Shown: positions 8,389 through 17,747, counted from the stretch's first letter. The stretch is DNA of 64,000 nucleotides from an uncultured Lachnospiraceae bacterium (GCA_910584845.1 CAJUDH010000012.1:32025-96024); one strand, 5' to 3'. The notes: a model not told the origin generated them from the sequence alone. Translations and numbers: made by a program.

Positions 8389-9806
8389 GCCCGTTTCCAC
8401 TTAACGCCCTCCCTGGTATCCTCCAAAAGGATCCCCATGCCCTGAAGCTTTTGGCGGATAAGGTCTGCCTTGGCAAAATCCTTCCCTTTTCTGGCCTGCT
8501 GCCGTTCGGCAATCAAAGCTTCCACCTCTTCGTCCAGGGCTTCCTCTTTCCGGCAGGTAACAATCCCCAATACGCCGCAAAGCTTCTCCAGCATTTCTTT
8601 TAAACTGCCTGCGTAAGTTTTGCTGCTTTTTTCCGACACGGTGGAATTGCTTAGCTTTACCAGCTCAAAAATGGCGGCTATGGCATCCGCCGTATTAAAA
8701 TCGTCTTCCATGGCCGCCTCATATTTGGCAACCAGTTCCTTTGCCGTAGCCATATGCCCCTGCTCCTGGGGGGATTGCTGGCCTGCGTTTGCCTTTCCCC
8801 AGGCATCCGAAAGCCTTTCCACTGCCGTCCGGATACGGTCCAGCCCGTTCTTTGACGCTTCCATCAATTCGGCGCTGAAATTTAAGGGGCTGCGGTAATG
8901 GGCGCTGAGCATAAAAAACCGCAAAACCTGCAGGTCATAACGCTCGCTGATCTCCCGCACGGTAAAAAAGTTGCCTAAAGATTTGGACATCTTCTGTACA
9001 TGCCCGTTACTGTCAATATTCAAAAAAGCATTGTGCATCCAATAGGTGGCAAATGGCTTGCCATTGGCGGCCTCCGACTGGGCAATCTCATTTTCATGGT
9101 GGGGGAACACCAGGTCTTCCCCTCCGGCATGGATATCAATCTGTTCCCCTAAATATTTTTTTGCCATAACGGAACATTCGATATGCCAGCCCGGGCGGCC
9201 CTGGCACCAGGGGGATTCCCAAAAAGGCTCCCCCTCTTTTTTCGGCTTCCACAATACGAAATCCGACGGGTCTTCCTTCCCTTCCTCGCCGGTTACTTTG
9301 ATCTCACGGAAGCCGGACTGCAATTCATCCAGGTTTTTGTGGGACAGTTTCCCATAACCGGGAAATGAGCGGGTCCGGAAATAGACGGTGCCGTCCTGGG
9401 CCGCATAAGCGTGGCCCTTGCCGATCAACGCACCTATCATCTCCAGCATGCCGCCGATCTCCTGGGTGGCCTGGGGATGGGTAGTCGCCGGCTTAACGTT
9501 CATGGCCGCCATGTCCTTCTTGCATTCTTCAATATAACGGCTGGAAACCGCCTCGGAATCCACCCCTTCTTCGATCGCCTTTTGGATAATTTTATCATCC
9601 ACATCGGTGAAATTCGAAACATAGTTCACCTCATACCCTTTATATTCAAAATACCGGCGGACTGTGTCAAATACGATCATGGGCCTGGCGTTGCCAATGT
9701 GGATATAATTGTATACCGTCGGCCCGCACACATACATTTTCACCTTCCCCGGCTCTAGAGGCACAAATTCTTCCTTTGCCCTGGATAATGTATTAAATAT
9801 TTTCAT
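8385..9806 (-). CDS. cysS: Cysteine-tRNA ligase
   Basis: Class I aminoacyl-tRNA synthetase that charges tRNA-Cys in the cytoplasm. HIGH appears as HIGN at 36-39, KMSKS at 272-276, and the zinc ligands Cys27, Cys211, His236 and Glu240 are in place. The 473 residues are standard. It overlaps ispF by 4 bp upstream and mrnC downstream, so translation is coupled through the operon. No T-box leader was found; the operon is entered from ispF or from genes further upstream. Confidence 0.97.
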   Translation of the reverse strand: MKIFNTLSRAKEEFVPLEPGKVKMYVCGPTVYNYIHIGNARPMIVFDTVRRYFEYKGYEVNYVSNFTDVDDKIIQKAIEEGVDSEAVSSRYIEECKKDMAAMNVKPATTHPQATQEIGGMLEMIGALIGKGHAYAAQDGTVYFRTRSFPGYGKLSHKNLDELQSGFREIKVTGEEGKEDPSDFVLWKPKKEGEPFWESPWCQGRPGWHIECSVMAKKYLGEQIDIHAGGEDLVFPHHENEIAQSEAANGKPFATYWMHNAFLNIDSNGHVQKMSKSLGNFFTVREISERYDLQVLRFFMLSAHYRSPLNFSAELMEASKNGLDRIRTAVERLSDAWGKANAGQQSPQEQGHMATAKELVAKYEAAMEDDFNTADAIAAIFELVKLSNSTVSEKSSKTYAGSLKEMLEKLCGVLGIVTCRKEEALDEEVEALIAERQQARKGKDFAKADLIRQKLQGMGILLEDTREGVKWKRA

Positions 9807-10363
9807 ATCCCTTCTCCTTCCCTGCCGCTTTTACAGCCAGGGCATTGGGGGCAGCCCTGCCCTGTGGCCCGGTCGTCATAGCCATAATCCCGCATATCTG
9901 CCAAAAGCGCTACCGCCTGGGCCGCAATGCCCTCGCCGCTGCCGGTAAACCCGAGCCCTTCTTCTGTGGTGGCCTTTACGCTTATCCGGCCTGCCTCCAG
10001 ATGCAGGGCATCCGCAATATTCTCCGCCATCTGCTGGCGGTAGGCAGCCAATTTAGGGCGCTGTGCAATAATGGTTGCATCCACGTTTTCTACGATAAAC
10101 CCCCGCCCTTCCAAAAGGCTGGCCACTTCCCGCAACAGTGCGATGCTGGAAATCCCTTGATATTTCCCGTCTGTATCGGGAAAATGCTGCCCGATGTCAC
10201 CCAAAGCCGCCGCGCCTAAAAGCGCATCCATTACCGCATGTACCAGCACGTCCGCATCCGAATGGCCCAACAGCCCTTTTTCATAGGGGACCTGTACGCC
10301 CCCCAAAATCAGCCCCCGGCCTTCTACCAGCCGGTGGACGTCATACCCTTGCCCGATCCTCAT
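9803..10363 (-). CDS. ispF: 2-C-methyl-D-erythritol 2,4-cyclodiphosphate synthase
   Basis: Fifth-step enzyme of the MEP isoprenoid pathway, forming the cyclic diphosphate with release of CMP. The metal ligands Asp8, His10 and His42 (GYDVHRL and ADVLVH) and the signature [18 protein letters not shown] are intact. The chosen ATG has AGGGGTGG 6 nt upstream; an upstream in-frame start would overlap the lipid-kinase gene. At 186 residues it is about 28 longer than usual. The extra tail contains [11 protein letters not shown] and runs through the cysS ribosome site. It overlaps cysS by 4 bp. Confidence 0.94.
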   Translation of the reverse strand: MRIGQGYDVHRLVEGRGLILGGVQVPYEKGLLGHSDADVLVHAVMDALLGAAALGDIGQHFPDTDGKYQGISSIALLREVASLLEGRGFIVENVDATIIAQRPKLAAYRQQMAENIADALHLEAGRISVKATTEEGLGFTGSGEGIAAQAVALLADMRDYGYDDRATGQGCPQCPGCKSGREGEGI

Positions 10364-10379
10364 GGCTTTCCACCCCTTG

Positions 10380-11306
10380 TCACACAATCATCCGAACTTT
10401 TTTCTCAATGCAACGCACGTGGATATCAGTCTGGCTGTAAGCGTTTTCCCCGTCCACGTGTACCATCATGGGGGCGTCCACATGGATCCATGCTTCCCGG
10501 CAACTATAGTACCGGACCCCGCGGCGGTACCCTCCCTTGCCCAAAAAAGCGTTAATCCCGGATATCAGCACCCCTTGTTTGGTAGAATTATGAACCACGC
10601 ACATTTCCAGCATGCCATCGGCGCCGTCCGCCATGGGGGCAAAACGGAATCCCCCCCCTTCATAGGGATGGACATGGATGGAAATAAAATAAATATGGTT
10701 AAACTCGATTTTTCTCGTGCCGTCCAATATCAGGTAGCCTTTGGGCGGCACCCAATGGAGCAGTATTTGAATGCCCAGCAGCAGATAAGCAAGGCGCTTC
10801 GGAATCCATGGCCGGAATCCGCTTTTGTTTTGAATTTCCAAAAGGCGGTAGCTCACCGCCGCGTCCAGCCCGATCCCGCTGCTGACGATAAACCGGCGGT
10901 ACCGCGGTTCCTCTTTTTCATAGGACAATACGCCGTAATCCAGCCACATGGGATGTTCCGGGTTTAAAATCCTTTGCAGGCACCGGACCGGGTTGCGCGG
11001 CAGCCGCAGGCCTTTGGCCAGGTCGTTGCCGGCGTCCGTAGGGATAAAACCCAATGTAACCGGGGCATCTATAGAAAGCCCGTCCAATACTTCATTGACC
11101 GTCCCACATCCGCCTACGGCAATAATCGTGTGCGGGCCTTGGTTTAGCTTGTTCAAACGCCTGGCAAACAGCTTGGCGTCCCCCGGGGTCCTGGTCATCA
11201 AGACCTCGTATTCTACCCTCGTATGCTGCAGATAACGTTCCAGCTTCCTCCACACTTTCTCTCCATGACCCCTGCTGGCTCTTGGATTCACGATAAAATG
11301 GTACAT
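10380..11306 (-). CDS. Diacylglycerol kinase-family lipid kinase, altered active-site motif
   Basis: 308 residues with a DAGK catalytic domain ([12 protein letters not shown] at the N-terminus) and a C-terminal beta-rich domain, as in YegS/DgkB-type lipid kinases that phosphorylate diacylglycerol or related lipids at the membrane. The nucleotide-binding signature GGDGT is GGCGT here (the codon is TGT), and the usual G-T-G-N-D loop reads DAGND. The start is an ATG with GGAGG at 5-6 nt. Activity may be altered or lost, or this is a divergent subfamily. It lies 16 bp upstream of ispF. Confidence 0.85.
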   Translation of the reverse strand: MYHFIVNPRASRGHGEKVWRKLERYLQHTRVEYEVLMTRTPGDAKLFARRLNKLNQGPHTIIAVGGCGTVNEVLDGLSIDAPVTLGFIPTDAGNDLAKGLRLPRNPVRCLQRILNPEHPMWLDYGVLSYEKEEPRYRRFIVSSGIGLDAAVSYRLLEIQNKSGFRPWIPKRLAYLLLGIQILLHWVPPKGYLILDGTRKIEFNHIYFISIHVHPYEGGGFRFAPMADGADGMLEMCVVHNSTKQGVLISGINAFLGKGGYRRGVRYYSCREAWIHVDAPMMVHVDGENAYSQTDIHVRCIEKKVRMIV

Positions 11307-11335
11307 GGATACCTCCAAAAACACTGCTACCAGAA

Positions 11336-11344
11336 AGTATAGCA
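11336..11344 (-). promoter_or_regulatory. Extended -10 promoter for the lipid kinase-ispF-cysS operon
   Basis: On the minus strand TGC precedes TATACT (-10 at 11336-11341), an extended -10 element about 30 bp from the kinase start. No good -35 box is seen. Confidence 0.45.
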
Positions 11345-11412
11345 TAAAACAAACAAAATTCCTATCAATATACAATAAATTTTATCCGGATTTGCAGGGC
11401 CGTTACGGCCCG

Positions 11413-12069
11413 TCAGCCCAGGGCCTTGCGCCGGACAGGCTTTTGGCCTCCGGCATAGTGGAAGCCGTATATAAGGGAATAAATCACATAAGCCAAAACC
11501 ATGGCACCTACTACGTCAATAGCCGAATGTTGTTTTAAAAACACGGTGGAAAGGCAGATGGACGCCATCAAAACAAAAGACGCCCGGCGCACCAGAGGCC
11601 GGCGGGACAGCACGCCGCTTTTTACCACAGCCAAATGGACGCCTATGGAATTGTAGGCATGGATGCTGGGGAACACATTGGTAGAAGTGTCCGCCGCATG
11701 GACCACGGATACCAAATAGCTGCAAAAATTCTCCCGGGGGTCCACATCCACCCGCAAATCCGTACCGTTGGGAAAAAAGGTACAAATCAACAGGCTAACG
11801 GTCATTCCCGCAAAGAGGAACGTACATAGCCGGTAATACTCCTGCCTGTCAGTAAAAAAGAAATATAAAACCGCGCCGGAAACATAGAAAAACCACAGCA
11901 AATAGGGGATGATAAAGTATTCGTTAAAAGGAATATAATCATCCAGCCTTACATGCATCACCGCATAATCCCGTGTCACCGTACGCTCCAGGTACATAAA
12001 CCAGGGCATATAAATAAACGCATAGCCCAGTGCCCATACATGTCCGTACTTTTTTAACAAGTTTTTCAC
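11413..12069 (-). CDS. PAP2-superfamily membrane phosphatase
   Basis: About 218 residues with five to six membrane helices. The PAP2 motifs are present: FPSIHAYNS (the middle signature with catalytic His) and KQHSAIDVVGA (final signature). The family dephosphorylates membrane lipids such as phosphatidate or undecaprenyl pyrophosphate. The start chosen is GTG with GGAAGG upstream; an ATG 22 codons earlier is open but that stretch contains a textbook promoter, so it is leader DNA. The neighbouring lipid kinase suggests joint lipid-phosphate turnover, by inference. Confidence 0.82.
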   Translation of the reverse strand: MKNLLKKYGHVWALGYAFIYMPWFMYLERTVTRDYAVMHVRLDDYIPFNEYFIIPYLLWFFYVSGAVLYFFFTDRQEYYRLCTFLFAGMTVSLLICTFFPNGTDLRVDVDPRENFCSYLVSVVHAADTSTNVFPSIHAYNSIGVHLAVVKSGVLSRRPLVRRASFVLMASICLSTVFLKQHSAIDVVGAMVLAYVIYSLIYGFHYAGGQKPVRRKALG

Positions 12070-12106
12070 TTGATATCGCCTTCCTATCTTTATTTTAGCT
12101 TTTCGG

Positions 12107-12135
12107 ATTATATCACACTCCGAATAAGAGCACAA
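12107..12135 (-). promoter_or_regulatory. Promoter of the PAP2 gene
   Basis: -35 TTGTGC at 12130-12135, a 17-bp spacer, and a perfect -10 TATAAT at 12107-12112 on the minus strand. It ends about 40 bp before the GTG start. Confidence 0.75.
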
Positions 12136-12295
12136 GTAAGTTTTTAAAATGTTCAGAAAAGCGTTAGGATTCCTTTATATAACAGCCCTGGCAAAGGCTG
12201 GCATGTTCCGTTTTCATTTCCGCAAGAGAAACCCGGCTAATCCGAACCATATCAATAGTATATGCCGTCCCTCCGGCAAAAAAACATCCCTAGTT

Positions 12296-12337
12296 AAAAA
12301 GAATCCCGTCCGGAAGGCTTTTTGTTCTGCCGGACGG
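12296..12337 (-). terminator. Hairpin with T tract
   Basis: CCGTCCGG at 12306-12313 pairs with CCGGACGG at 12330-12337; on the minus strand the stem is followed by TTTTT at 12296-12300. It lies far downstream of tRNA-Met and may be a back-up terminator or part of a structured RNA. Confidence 0.5.
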
Positions 12338-12357
12338 ACTTGCGGGCTAACCTGCAC

Positions 12358-12385
12358 AACAAAGGGTCCGATGAACCGGACCCTT
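12358..12385 (-). terminator. Hairpin downstream of tRNA-Met
   Basis: AAGGGTCCG at 12362-12370 and CGGACCCTT at 12377-12385 form a perfect 9-bp stem with a 6-nt loop; the minus-strand continuation is TTTGTTGT. It is one of four hairpins in this intergenic region. Confidence 0.45.
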
Positions 12386-12454
12386 GCGCCGGAGCGCGTC
12401 CGCGTCAACAGACATTCCCCTTAGGCGCGAAGTGCGCATCCCCCGGAGGCTTTT

Positions 12455-12483
12455 GCTTTATAGGGCGCAATTTCCTATAAAGC
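12455..12483. other. Perfect 10-bp inverted repeat
   Basis: GCTTTATAGG at 12455-12464 pairs with CCTATAAAGC at 12474-12483 around a 9-nt loop. It is directly adjacent to the tRNA terminator. Function unknown. Confidence 0.6.
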
Positions 12484-12516
12484 AAAAAAGGGCATCCATT
12501 TTTCTATGAATGCCCC
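12484..12516 (-). terminator. Rho-independent terminator of tRNA-Met
   Basis: On the minus strand a GGGCATTCAT/ATGGATGCCC stem (one mismatch, AGAAAA loop) is followed by TTTTTT. It begins 5 bp after the tRNA 3' end. Confidence 0.85.
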
Positions 12517-12520
12517 TTCG

Positions 12521-12594
12521 TAGCGGAAGGGAGATTTGAACTCTCGACACCACGGGTATGAACCGTGTGCTCTAGCCAACTGAGCTATTCCGCC
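12521..12594 (-). tRNA. tRNA-Met (CAT), elongator type
   Basis: A 74-nt cloverleaf is readable on the minus strand. The acceptor stem GGCGGAA/TTCCGCT begins with a G-U pair and carries discriminator A. The D arm is AGCTCAGTTGGCTAGAGC, the anticodon stem CACGG/CCGTG holds loop TTCATAC with anticodon CAT, and the T arm is GAGAGTTCAAATCTC. CCA is not encoded. The features fit elongator tRNA-Met; a CAT tRNA modified to read AUA as Ile is less likely but cannot be excluded by eye. Confidence 0.95.
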
Positions 12595-12640
12595 ATCTGC
12601 TTCAATCTTACATAAAACGTTTTTTTGTGACTGCTCTGTT

Positions 12641-12669
12641 AGTATAGCCCCTGTTCATAAAATTGTCAA
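12641..12669 (-). promoter_or_regulatory. Consensus promoter of tRNA-Met
   Basis: Perfect -35 TTGACA (12664-12669), a 17-bp spacer and -10 TATACT (12641-12646) on the minus strand, about 45 bp from the tRNA 5' end. Confidence 0.9.
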
Positions 12670-12923
12670 GAGTTTTTTGAATTTTTTATTTTATGTGATT
12701 TTGCGCCGGCCTGGAAATATGTTTTTATTCCGAATAGCCGCGAAAGGCAGGGCCGGATACCGCCCCGCAAAGCATAGGGAAAAGGGGCGGGCCTTCCCAC
12801 CGCAGCAACGGCAAAACAATACGCAGGCCCGGCAAAAGCCCCCGACAGCGATACGGGATTTTTTCGGATGTGGCGCTGGAATTATAAAGGCGCCCGGTAG
12901 GCCCCGGCGACATTACACCACAC
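12670..12923. other. GC-rich spacer, no gene seen
   Basis: Between the tRNA promoter and the end of the amidotransferase gene. Short open frames exist on both strands but none has a ribosome site or recognisable sequence, and no T-tailed hairpin was found. Confidence 0.6.
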
Positions 12924-13661
12924 CTATGGCAGCCCAGCACCGGATTCTTGTGGCCCCGCAAGGGCGGCCCGGATAAATGCCCCGAAGATCATACGGCTGC
13001 TTTCCTCCACCTGGTAGTTAAATTCCGGATGCCATTGTACCGCCCACATGAAAGCTTTCCCCGGGGCATAGACTGCCTCCACCAGCCCGTCCGGCGAAAA
13101 AGCCATAGGTGATAAATGTGCCGAAAGCCCCCTCACCGCCTGATGGTGGCAGCTGTTTACGTTTATTTCGCCCTTCCCCAACAGGCGGCCAAGGGGGCTT
13201 GCAGAAACGATGGCGACGCTATGGGCAGGGGCATCATAGGGCGAGGGCTGCCGGTGCCCGATTTCAGAAGGGCACTGGGCCACAAGGTCTTGGTACAGCG
13301 TCCCGCCCAAGGCCACGTTGGCCAGCTGCATCCCCCTGCAAATGCCAAGGGCAGGCTTGTCCCGGCTGTAAACTTTTTTAAAAAGCCGCAGTTCCATTTC
13401 GTCCCTTTCTTCACAGCCCTCCCCGCAAAAGGCTTCCCTTTCGCTCCCATAGCGCCCCGGGGAAACGTCCGGCCCTCCCGTAAACAAGAATCCGTCCATA
13501 GCCTTCGCCATCTGTTCCAAAAGCCCGTCTTCGGAAACCAGCGGAAGCATAACCGGAAGCCCCCCTGCCTGCAAAATCCCTTTCAGGTATCCGGGCAGCA
13601 TCCAGTAGCTCTCCCGCCCTTCATCTACCAAAGGCAAAACGCCGATCCATGGTTTTTTCAC
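12924..13661 (-). CDS. Class I glutamine amidotransferase, PuuD-like gamma-glutamyl hydrolase
   Basis: 245 residues. The peptidase C26 family hydrolyses gamma-glutamyl bonds, for example gamma-glutamyl-GABA. The catalytic nucleophile is Cys108 in ALGICRGMQ, with His211 and Glu213 in QWHPEF; TGGPDVSPGRYG is the family signature. The start is GTG because GGGAGG lies 8 nt upstream; a longer open frame runs 54 codons into kdpE and is rejected. It follows kdpE by 17 bp, so it is probably cotranscribed with the potassium genes, though a functional tie is not obvious. Confidence 0.88.
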   Translation of the reverse strand: MKKPWIGVLPLVDEGRESYWMLPGYLKGILQAGGLPVMLPLVSEDGLLEQMAKAMDGFLFTGGPDVSPGRYGSEREAFCGEGCEERDEMELRLFKKVYSRDKPALGICRGMQLANVALGGTLYQDLVAQCPSEIGHRQPSPYDAPAHSVAIVSASPLGRLLGKGEINVNSCHHQAVRGLSAHLSPMAFSPDGLVEAVYAPGKAFMWAVQWHPEFNYQVEESSRMIFGAFIRAALAGPQESGAGLP

Positions 13662-13678
13662 TTTCTGTACCTCCCTGC

Positions 13679-14377
13679 CTATTCGATTTTTACCATCCGG
13701 TACCCAATGCCTATATGGGTTTGAATGTACTGCGGCGACCCTGGCGCCTTCTCCAGCTTTTTTCGGAGGGTTGCCATAAATACCCGCAGGGACCCCACAT
13801 CGTTTTCCCAACTGCCCCCCCAAACACTCTGGGTAATAAATTTATGGGTCAGGACCTTTCCCACGTTTTGTGCCAATAGGCGGAGCAATTTATATTCAAT
13901 CGGCGTCAAATGCATTTCTTCCCCATTTAGATAGGCACAGCCCGACGGGTAGTCGATCCGCAGCTGCCCATTGACAAATACGGGCTGCTGGCTGCTGTTG
14001 CCCAATATCAGGGCCTGCCTGCGCTGGGTGGCCCTTAGCCTTGCCAGTAATTCCTCTACGGAGAACGGTTTGGTCAGGTAATCGTCTGCCCCGGCATCCA
14101 GGGCGTCTATTTTATCATTATCTTCGCTCCTGGCGCTGATGACAATAATGGGCACGTTGGACCACTGGCGCACACGCCGGATTACTTCCACCCCGTCGAT
14201 GTCCGGAAGCCCTAAATCCAAAAGAACCACGTCCGGGTTATGGGAAGCTGCTTCCATAACGGCTGTATTGCCATTGACGGCAACCGTAAAACGGTAATCA
14301 TGGGCTTTTAATGTGGTTGTGATCAAATTGCGTACCGGCGCGTCATCCTCCACCACCAAAACCTGAAAATTCTTCAT
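13679..14377 (-). CDS. kdpE: KdpE-like response regulator
   Basis: 232 residues with a receiver domain (phospho-acceptor Asp54 in VLLDLGLPD, conserved Lys in DYLTKPF) and a winged-helix OmpR/PhoB DNA-binding domain (LTPIEYKLLRLLA, LRVFMATLRKKLE). In the classical system it activates kdpFABC at low potassium. Here no Kdp pump is present; the linked targets are ktrB/ktrA. The ATG follows GGAGGT and the gene overlaps the end of kdpD by 35 bp. Confidence 0.92.
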   Translation of the reverse strand: MKNFQVLVVEDDAPVRNLITTTLKAHDYRFTVAVNGNTAVMEAASHNPDVVLLDLGLPDIDGVEVIRRVRQWSNVPIIVISARSEDNDKIDALDAGADDYLTKPFSVEELLARLRATQRRQALILGNSSQQPVFVNGQLRIDYPSGCAYLNGEEMHLTPIEYKLLRLLAQNVGKVLTHKFITQSVWGGSWENDVGSLRVFMATLRKKLEKAPGSPQYIQTHIGIGYRMVKIE

Positions 14378-16964
14378 ATAACGTCACCTCCTCCAGGGGA
14401 AGGGTAAAACAAAACACCGTCCCCTTCGGCTCATTGTCACCCACATGGACTGTCCCGCCGTGGGCTTGCACAATGGCCTTGCAAAGATACAATCCAAGGC
14501 CTAGGCTCCTGCGGTTATCCGCGATTTTATTGGCGCCGCAGTAAAACTTTTCAAATATCTTGGCCTTTTCCTCATCCGAAATCCCTTCCCCGTCGTCAGC
14601 GACTTGGATTTTTGCCATGCCCCCGTCCCGTTTCGTTGTAATTTGGATGGAAGAATTTGGCTGCGTATATTTTATGGCGTTATCTACCATATTCACGATA
14701 ACCTGAACCACCAGCTTCGCGTCTGCCTTAACCAACATCATATCGTCCTCCAGCACCACCGAGAGGCGGTGGCCCTTTGCTTTTCGGCTGGTGTGTTTTA
14801 CTGCCTCTTCCACAATATCGCTTACAAGCTCGGTGGACCTATGTAAACTCATGCGGCCGTTTTCAATGCGGGTGGCATACAGCAGGTTTTCCACCAGGTT
14901 AATCAGCCACATGGAATCTTCATAAATATCCGAATAGATCTGCTGGCGGGTTTCCTCGTCGAAATGGTCCCCGTTGCCCATCAAATTGCTGGCGTTCCCC
15001 GAGATGGTCGTCAAAGGGGTCCGCAAATCGTGGGAAATGGCCCGTAGCAGATTGGCCCGCAACTGTTCACTTTCTGCCAAAACCGCGGCGGCTTCCTTTT
15101 CACGGGCATTCTTTTCATTTTCCAATGCCAGGGCGCACTCTCCTAGGATCGAAAGCAAAATACCGTGCTCCGAAGCGTCCAGGGGGCATCCTTTTGCCTC
15201 AATGCCCACGACCCCATAAACCCTTTCATTGACCCGCAAAGCCAAATAGATGTATTGGGCATCCGAAAGGGTATCCGTGGTCGCACCTGCTACATGGTTG
15301 TTTTTCAACACCCACTCGGCTGTGGCCAATTCCTTTTCTTTGTCAAATGGCAAAAAACCGGCGCCATCCGGGCAAAACAGATGAGGGGCGGACAAACGCC
15401 CCTGGATATTTTCATAAATGGCCATATTCCTGCCCAGCAGTTTCATAACTTGTTCTGCCGTGGCATTTATAATTTCTTCCCGGCCCTTAGCTTTTGAAAG
15501 CATCTGGTCCGTGTCAAACAATACCTTGGTCCGGTAGGCGATTTTGGCCGATTGGCCCGCCTGTTCCTTGTAGCGGATGGCAAAGGTACCCGTAATGTAA
15601 GCCGTTAAAAACATAACAAGGAAAGTCACCGGGTACCCCGTCGCATAGGCAGTCAGGGAAAAGCGGGGGGTTGTAAATAAAAAGTTAAAAATAAACACGC
15701 TGGCAATAGACGAAACCAAACTGTACACCGGATGGGAAGCCGCCGTCGATGTCACAAGCACGCCAAGGATATAAACCATAATTATGTTTGCTTCGGTAAA
15801 TCCCAACCGGTAAAACCCAAGGCTAAGGAGGGTTGCCCCGGTTAATATCCCCAGGCTTTTGGCCGTGTTTTTCAAAATGTGGCGCTTACGGCGGTGCTTC
15901 GCCTTTTTCAGCCGGTATGCCCTGTCCGCGTTCCCGTCCGGGATAATATGGATGTCAATCTCCGGCACATAGGAAATCAACTGCTCTGTCAGCGCCGTTT
16001 TCCCAAACACATGCTTTCTTGCGGCGGCGCTCCGCCCCAGCACAATCTTTGAGACGCCGGAAAGGCGGGCAAATTCCGCTATCTGGTAAGGCACGTCCTC
16101 CCCGTATACGGTTTCAATCTGCGCCCCCAGCTGCCCTGCCAGCTCCTGGTTGCCCCGAAGCCGTTTTTTATCTTCGGATGTAGCCGCGCTAAAATCCGGC
16201 GTCTCTACAAACAAAGCGGTAAATTGGCTGTTAAACGCCCTTGCCATCCTGGCGGCGGTGCGGATAATCTTGGCATTGGACGGGGCCGAAGACAGGCATG
16301 CCAGGATATGTTCGTCGGTATGGAAGCTGTTCTTTTGCCGCTGCTGGCCATACAGGCGCTTCACCCGGTCGGCGCAGCGCCGCAGGGCAATTTCCCTTAA
16401 AGCCGTCAATTGTTCCACGGTCAACGCCGGGGCCAAAGCGCTGTCCCCTTTCAGGCGGCCCAGCAATTCCTGGGGCTCAATATCCATCAATTCCACCTGG
16501 TCCGCCTGGTCAAACACAGAATCGGGGATCCGGTCCCATGCGGCAATGCCTGTAATGGAGGTAACCGTATCATTCAGGCTTTCAATATTCCCTACATTTA
16601 CCGTGGTATACACATCGATCCCGGCTTTTAACAATTCATCTATGTCCTGATACCGTTTGCGGTGGCGGCTGCCAATCCCATTGGTATGCGCCAGTTCATC
16701 TACCAGTATCAAGTCCGGATTGCGCTCTAGGGCTTGATCCAGCGCAAATTCCCCCGGGGCCGTTGTTGCAGGCGGGCCAAGGCACTCCAGCCCTTCCAGC
16801 AGGTCCAGGGCTTCTTTCGACGTATGGGGGGAAACATAGCCGACCAAAACATCCACGCCTTGAGATTTTGCCCTTTGCGCTGCCTTTAACATAGCCAAGG
16901 TCTTTCCGATGCTCTCCGCATAGCCAAAGAATATCTTTAAATTCCCTTTCTTTGCCTGCGCCAT
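14343..16964 (-). CDS. kdpD: KdpD-like sensor histidine kinase
   Basis: 873 residues, full length for the family. In order: an N-terminal KdpD domain with P-loop GYAESIGKT (14-22) and VDELAHTN, a universal-stress-protein domain (about 213-343), four membrane helices (about 370-465), a GAF-like region (480-620), the HisKA box with His645 (AISHDLRTP) and a HATPase domain (VNMVDNAIKY, GLGLYLCKAI). It senses potassium limitation or turgor at the membrane and phosphorylates KdpE. AAGGAGG precedes the start. It lies 122 bp after ktrA. Confidence 0.94.
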   Translation of the reverse strand: MAQAKKGNLKIFFGYAESIGKTLAMLKAAQRAKSQGVDVLVGYVSPHTSKEALDLLEGLECLGPPATTAPGEFALDQALERNPDLILVDELAHTNGIGSRHRKRYQDIDELLKAGIDVYTTVNVGNIESLNDTVTSITGIAAWDRIPDSVFDQADQVELMDIEPQELLGRLKGDSALAPALTVEQLTALREIALRRCADRVKRLYGQQRQKNSFHTDEHILACLSSAPSNAKIIRTAARMARAFNSQFTALFVETPDFSAATSEDKKRLRGNQELAGQLGAQIETVYGEDVPYQIAEFARLSGVSKIVLGRSAAARKHVFGKTALTEQLISYVPEIDIHIIPDGNADRAYRLKKAKHRRKRHILKNTAKSLGILTGATLLSLGFYRLGFTEANIIMVYILGVLVTSTAASHPVYSLVSSIASVFIFNFLFTTPRFSLTAYATGYPVTFLVMFLTAYITGTFAIRYKEQAGQSAKIAYRTKVLFDTDQMLSKAKGREEIINATAEQVMKLLGRNMAIYENIQGRLSAPHLFCPDGAGFLPFDKEKELATAEWVLKNNHVAGATTDTLSDAQYIYLALRVNERVYGVVGIEAKGCPLDASEHGILLSILGECALALENEKNAREKEAAAVLAESEQLRANLLRAISHDLRTPLTTISGNASNLMGNGDHFDEETRQQIYSDIYEDSMWLINLVENLLYATRIENGRMSLHRSTELVSDIVEEAVKHTSRKAKGHRLSVVLEDDMMLVKADAKLVVQVIVNMVDNAIKYTQPNSSIQITTKRDGGMAKIQVADDGEGISDEEKAKIFEKFYCGANKIADNRRSLGLGLYLCKAIVQAHGGTVHVGDNEPKGTVFCFTLPLEEVTLYEEFSGFGGGG

Positions 16965-17086
16965 CCTGCCACCTCCTTGCCGGGGACATCTTCATTCTAT
17001 TTTATCATAAAAATACGGTTTTATCTACCGGGAAGGCACAAATACGGTTTCCAAACAAGAAGGCGCCCCATGGGCAGTAACGCCCC

Positions 17087-17734
17087 TTAAATATGGAAAC
17101 ACTTTTGGACAGCCCTCTGCCTGCCCAAAACCAATATGGATGTCCCCTTGCTAAGGACCGTATCCGGGACAATGTTCATATTCAGTTCCCCGTTTTCCCT
17201 GACCCCCAATATGTTGATCCCATACTTTTTCCGGATGTCCAGCTGGATAATGGTTTTCCCGTTCCAGTCCCCGGGGATGGATAATTCAAAAATTGAATGG
17301 TCGCCGTCCAATTCTATGTAATCCAAAATATGTTCCGATGTGCAGCGGATCGCCGTCCAGGAAGCCAACTGTTTTTCTGGGTATACTACTTCGTCGGCAC
17401 CGTTCCGAAGGAGGAATTTCTCCTGCACCCCACGGGAAGCCCGGGCAATCACTTTCCCCGCCCCCAGCTCTTTGAGCAGGGAAGCCGTTTCCAATGAATT
17501 TTGAAAATTATCGCCAATGGTCACAATACAGGCGTCATAATTGCGGATGCCCAAAGAGGAAAGGAACTCCTCGTCTGTGCTGTCGCCAATTTGTGCATGG
17601 GTCACATAGGGCAGCACGGCATTCACCCTCTCTTCCTGATTATCCACCGCCATAACTTGGATGTTTAAATCGTTAAGCCTCCTGGCAATATGCCTGCCAA
17701 ACCTGCCAAGCCCAATCAATAAGATCGTTTTCAT
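17087..17734 (-). CDS. ktrA: Ktr/Trk potassium uptake regulatory subunit (RCK domain)
   Basis: 215 residues. An N-terminal RCK/TrkA-N Rossmann domain (LLIGLGRFGRHIA, nucleotide-binding acidic residue in MAVDNQ) is followed by a TrkA-C domain. It forms a cytoplasmic ring that gates the KtrB channel in response to ATP/ADP or c-di-AMP. The second in-frame ATG is chosen since AAGGAGG lies 7 nt upstream of it and only 1 nt from the first. It begins 13 bp after ktrB. Confidence 0.92.
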   Translation of the reverse strand: MKTILLIGLGRFGRHIARRLNDLNIQVMAVDNQEERVNAVLPYVTHAQIGDSTDEEFLSSLGIRNYDACIVTIGDNFQNSLETASLLKELGAGKVIARASRGVQEKFLLRNGADEVVYPEKQLASWTAIRCTSEHILDYIELDGDHSIFELSIPGDWNGKTIIQLDIRKKYGINILGVRENGELNMNIVPDTVLSKGTSILVLGRQRAVQKCFHI

Positions 17735-17747
17735 CGCCATACCTCCT

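Noticed and set aside
11397..11411. GGGCCG-TTA-CGGCCC hairpin right after the PAP2 gene
   Set aside because: The stem is only 6 bp and has no T tract on the minus strand, so I do not call it a terminator.
12070..12135. 22-codon N-terminal extension of the PAP2 protein
   Set aside because: The DNA contains a TTGTGC-17-TATAAT promoter; the GTG at 12069 has its own ribosome site.
12677..12976. Short open frames on both strands in the GC-rich spacer
   Set aside because: No ribosome sites and no protein-like composition; GC-rich DNA gives chance open frames.
13662..13823. 54-codon N-terminal extension of the glutamine amidotransferase
   Set aside because: It lies inside kdpE in another frame, and a GTG with a good ribosome site marks the true start at 13661.
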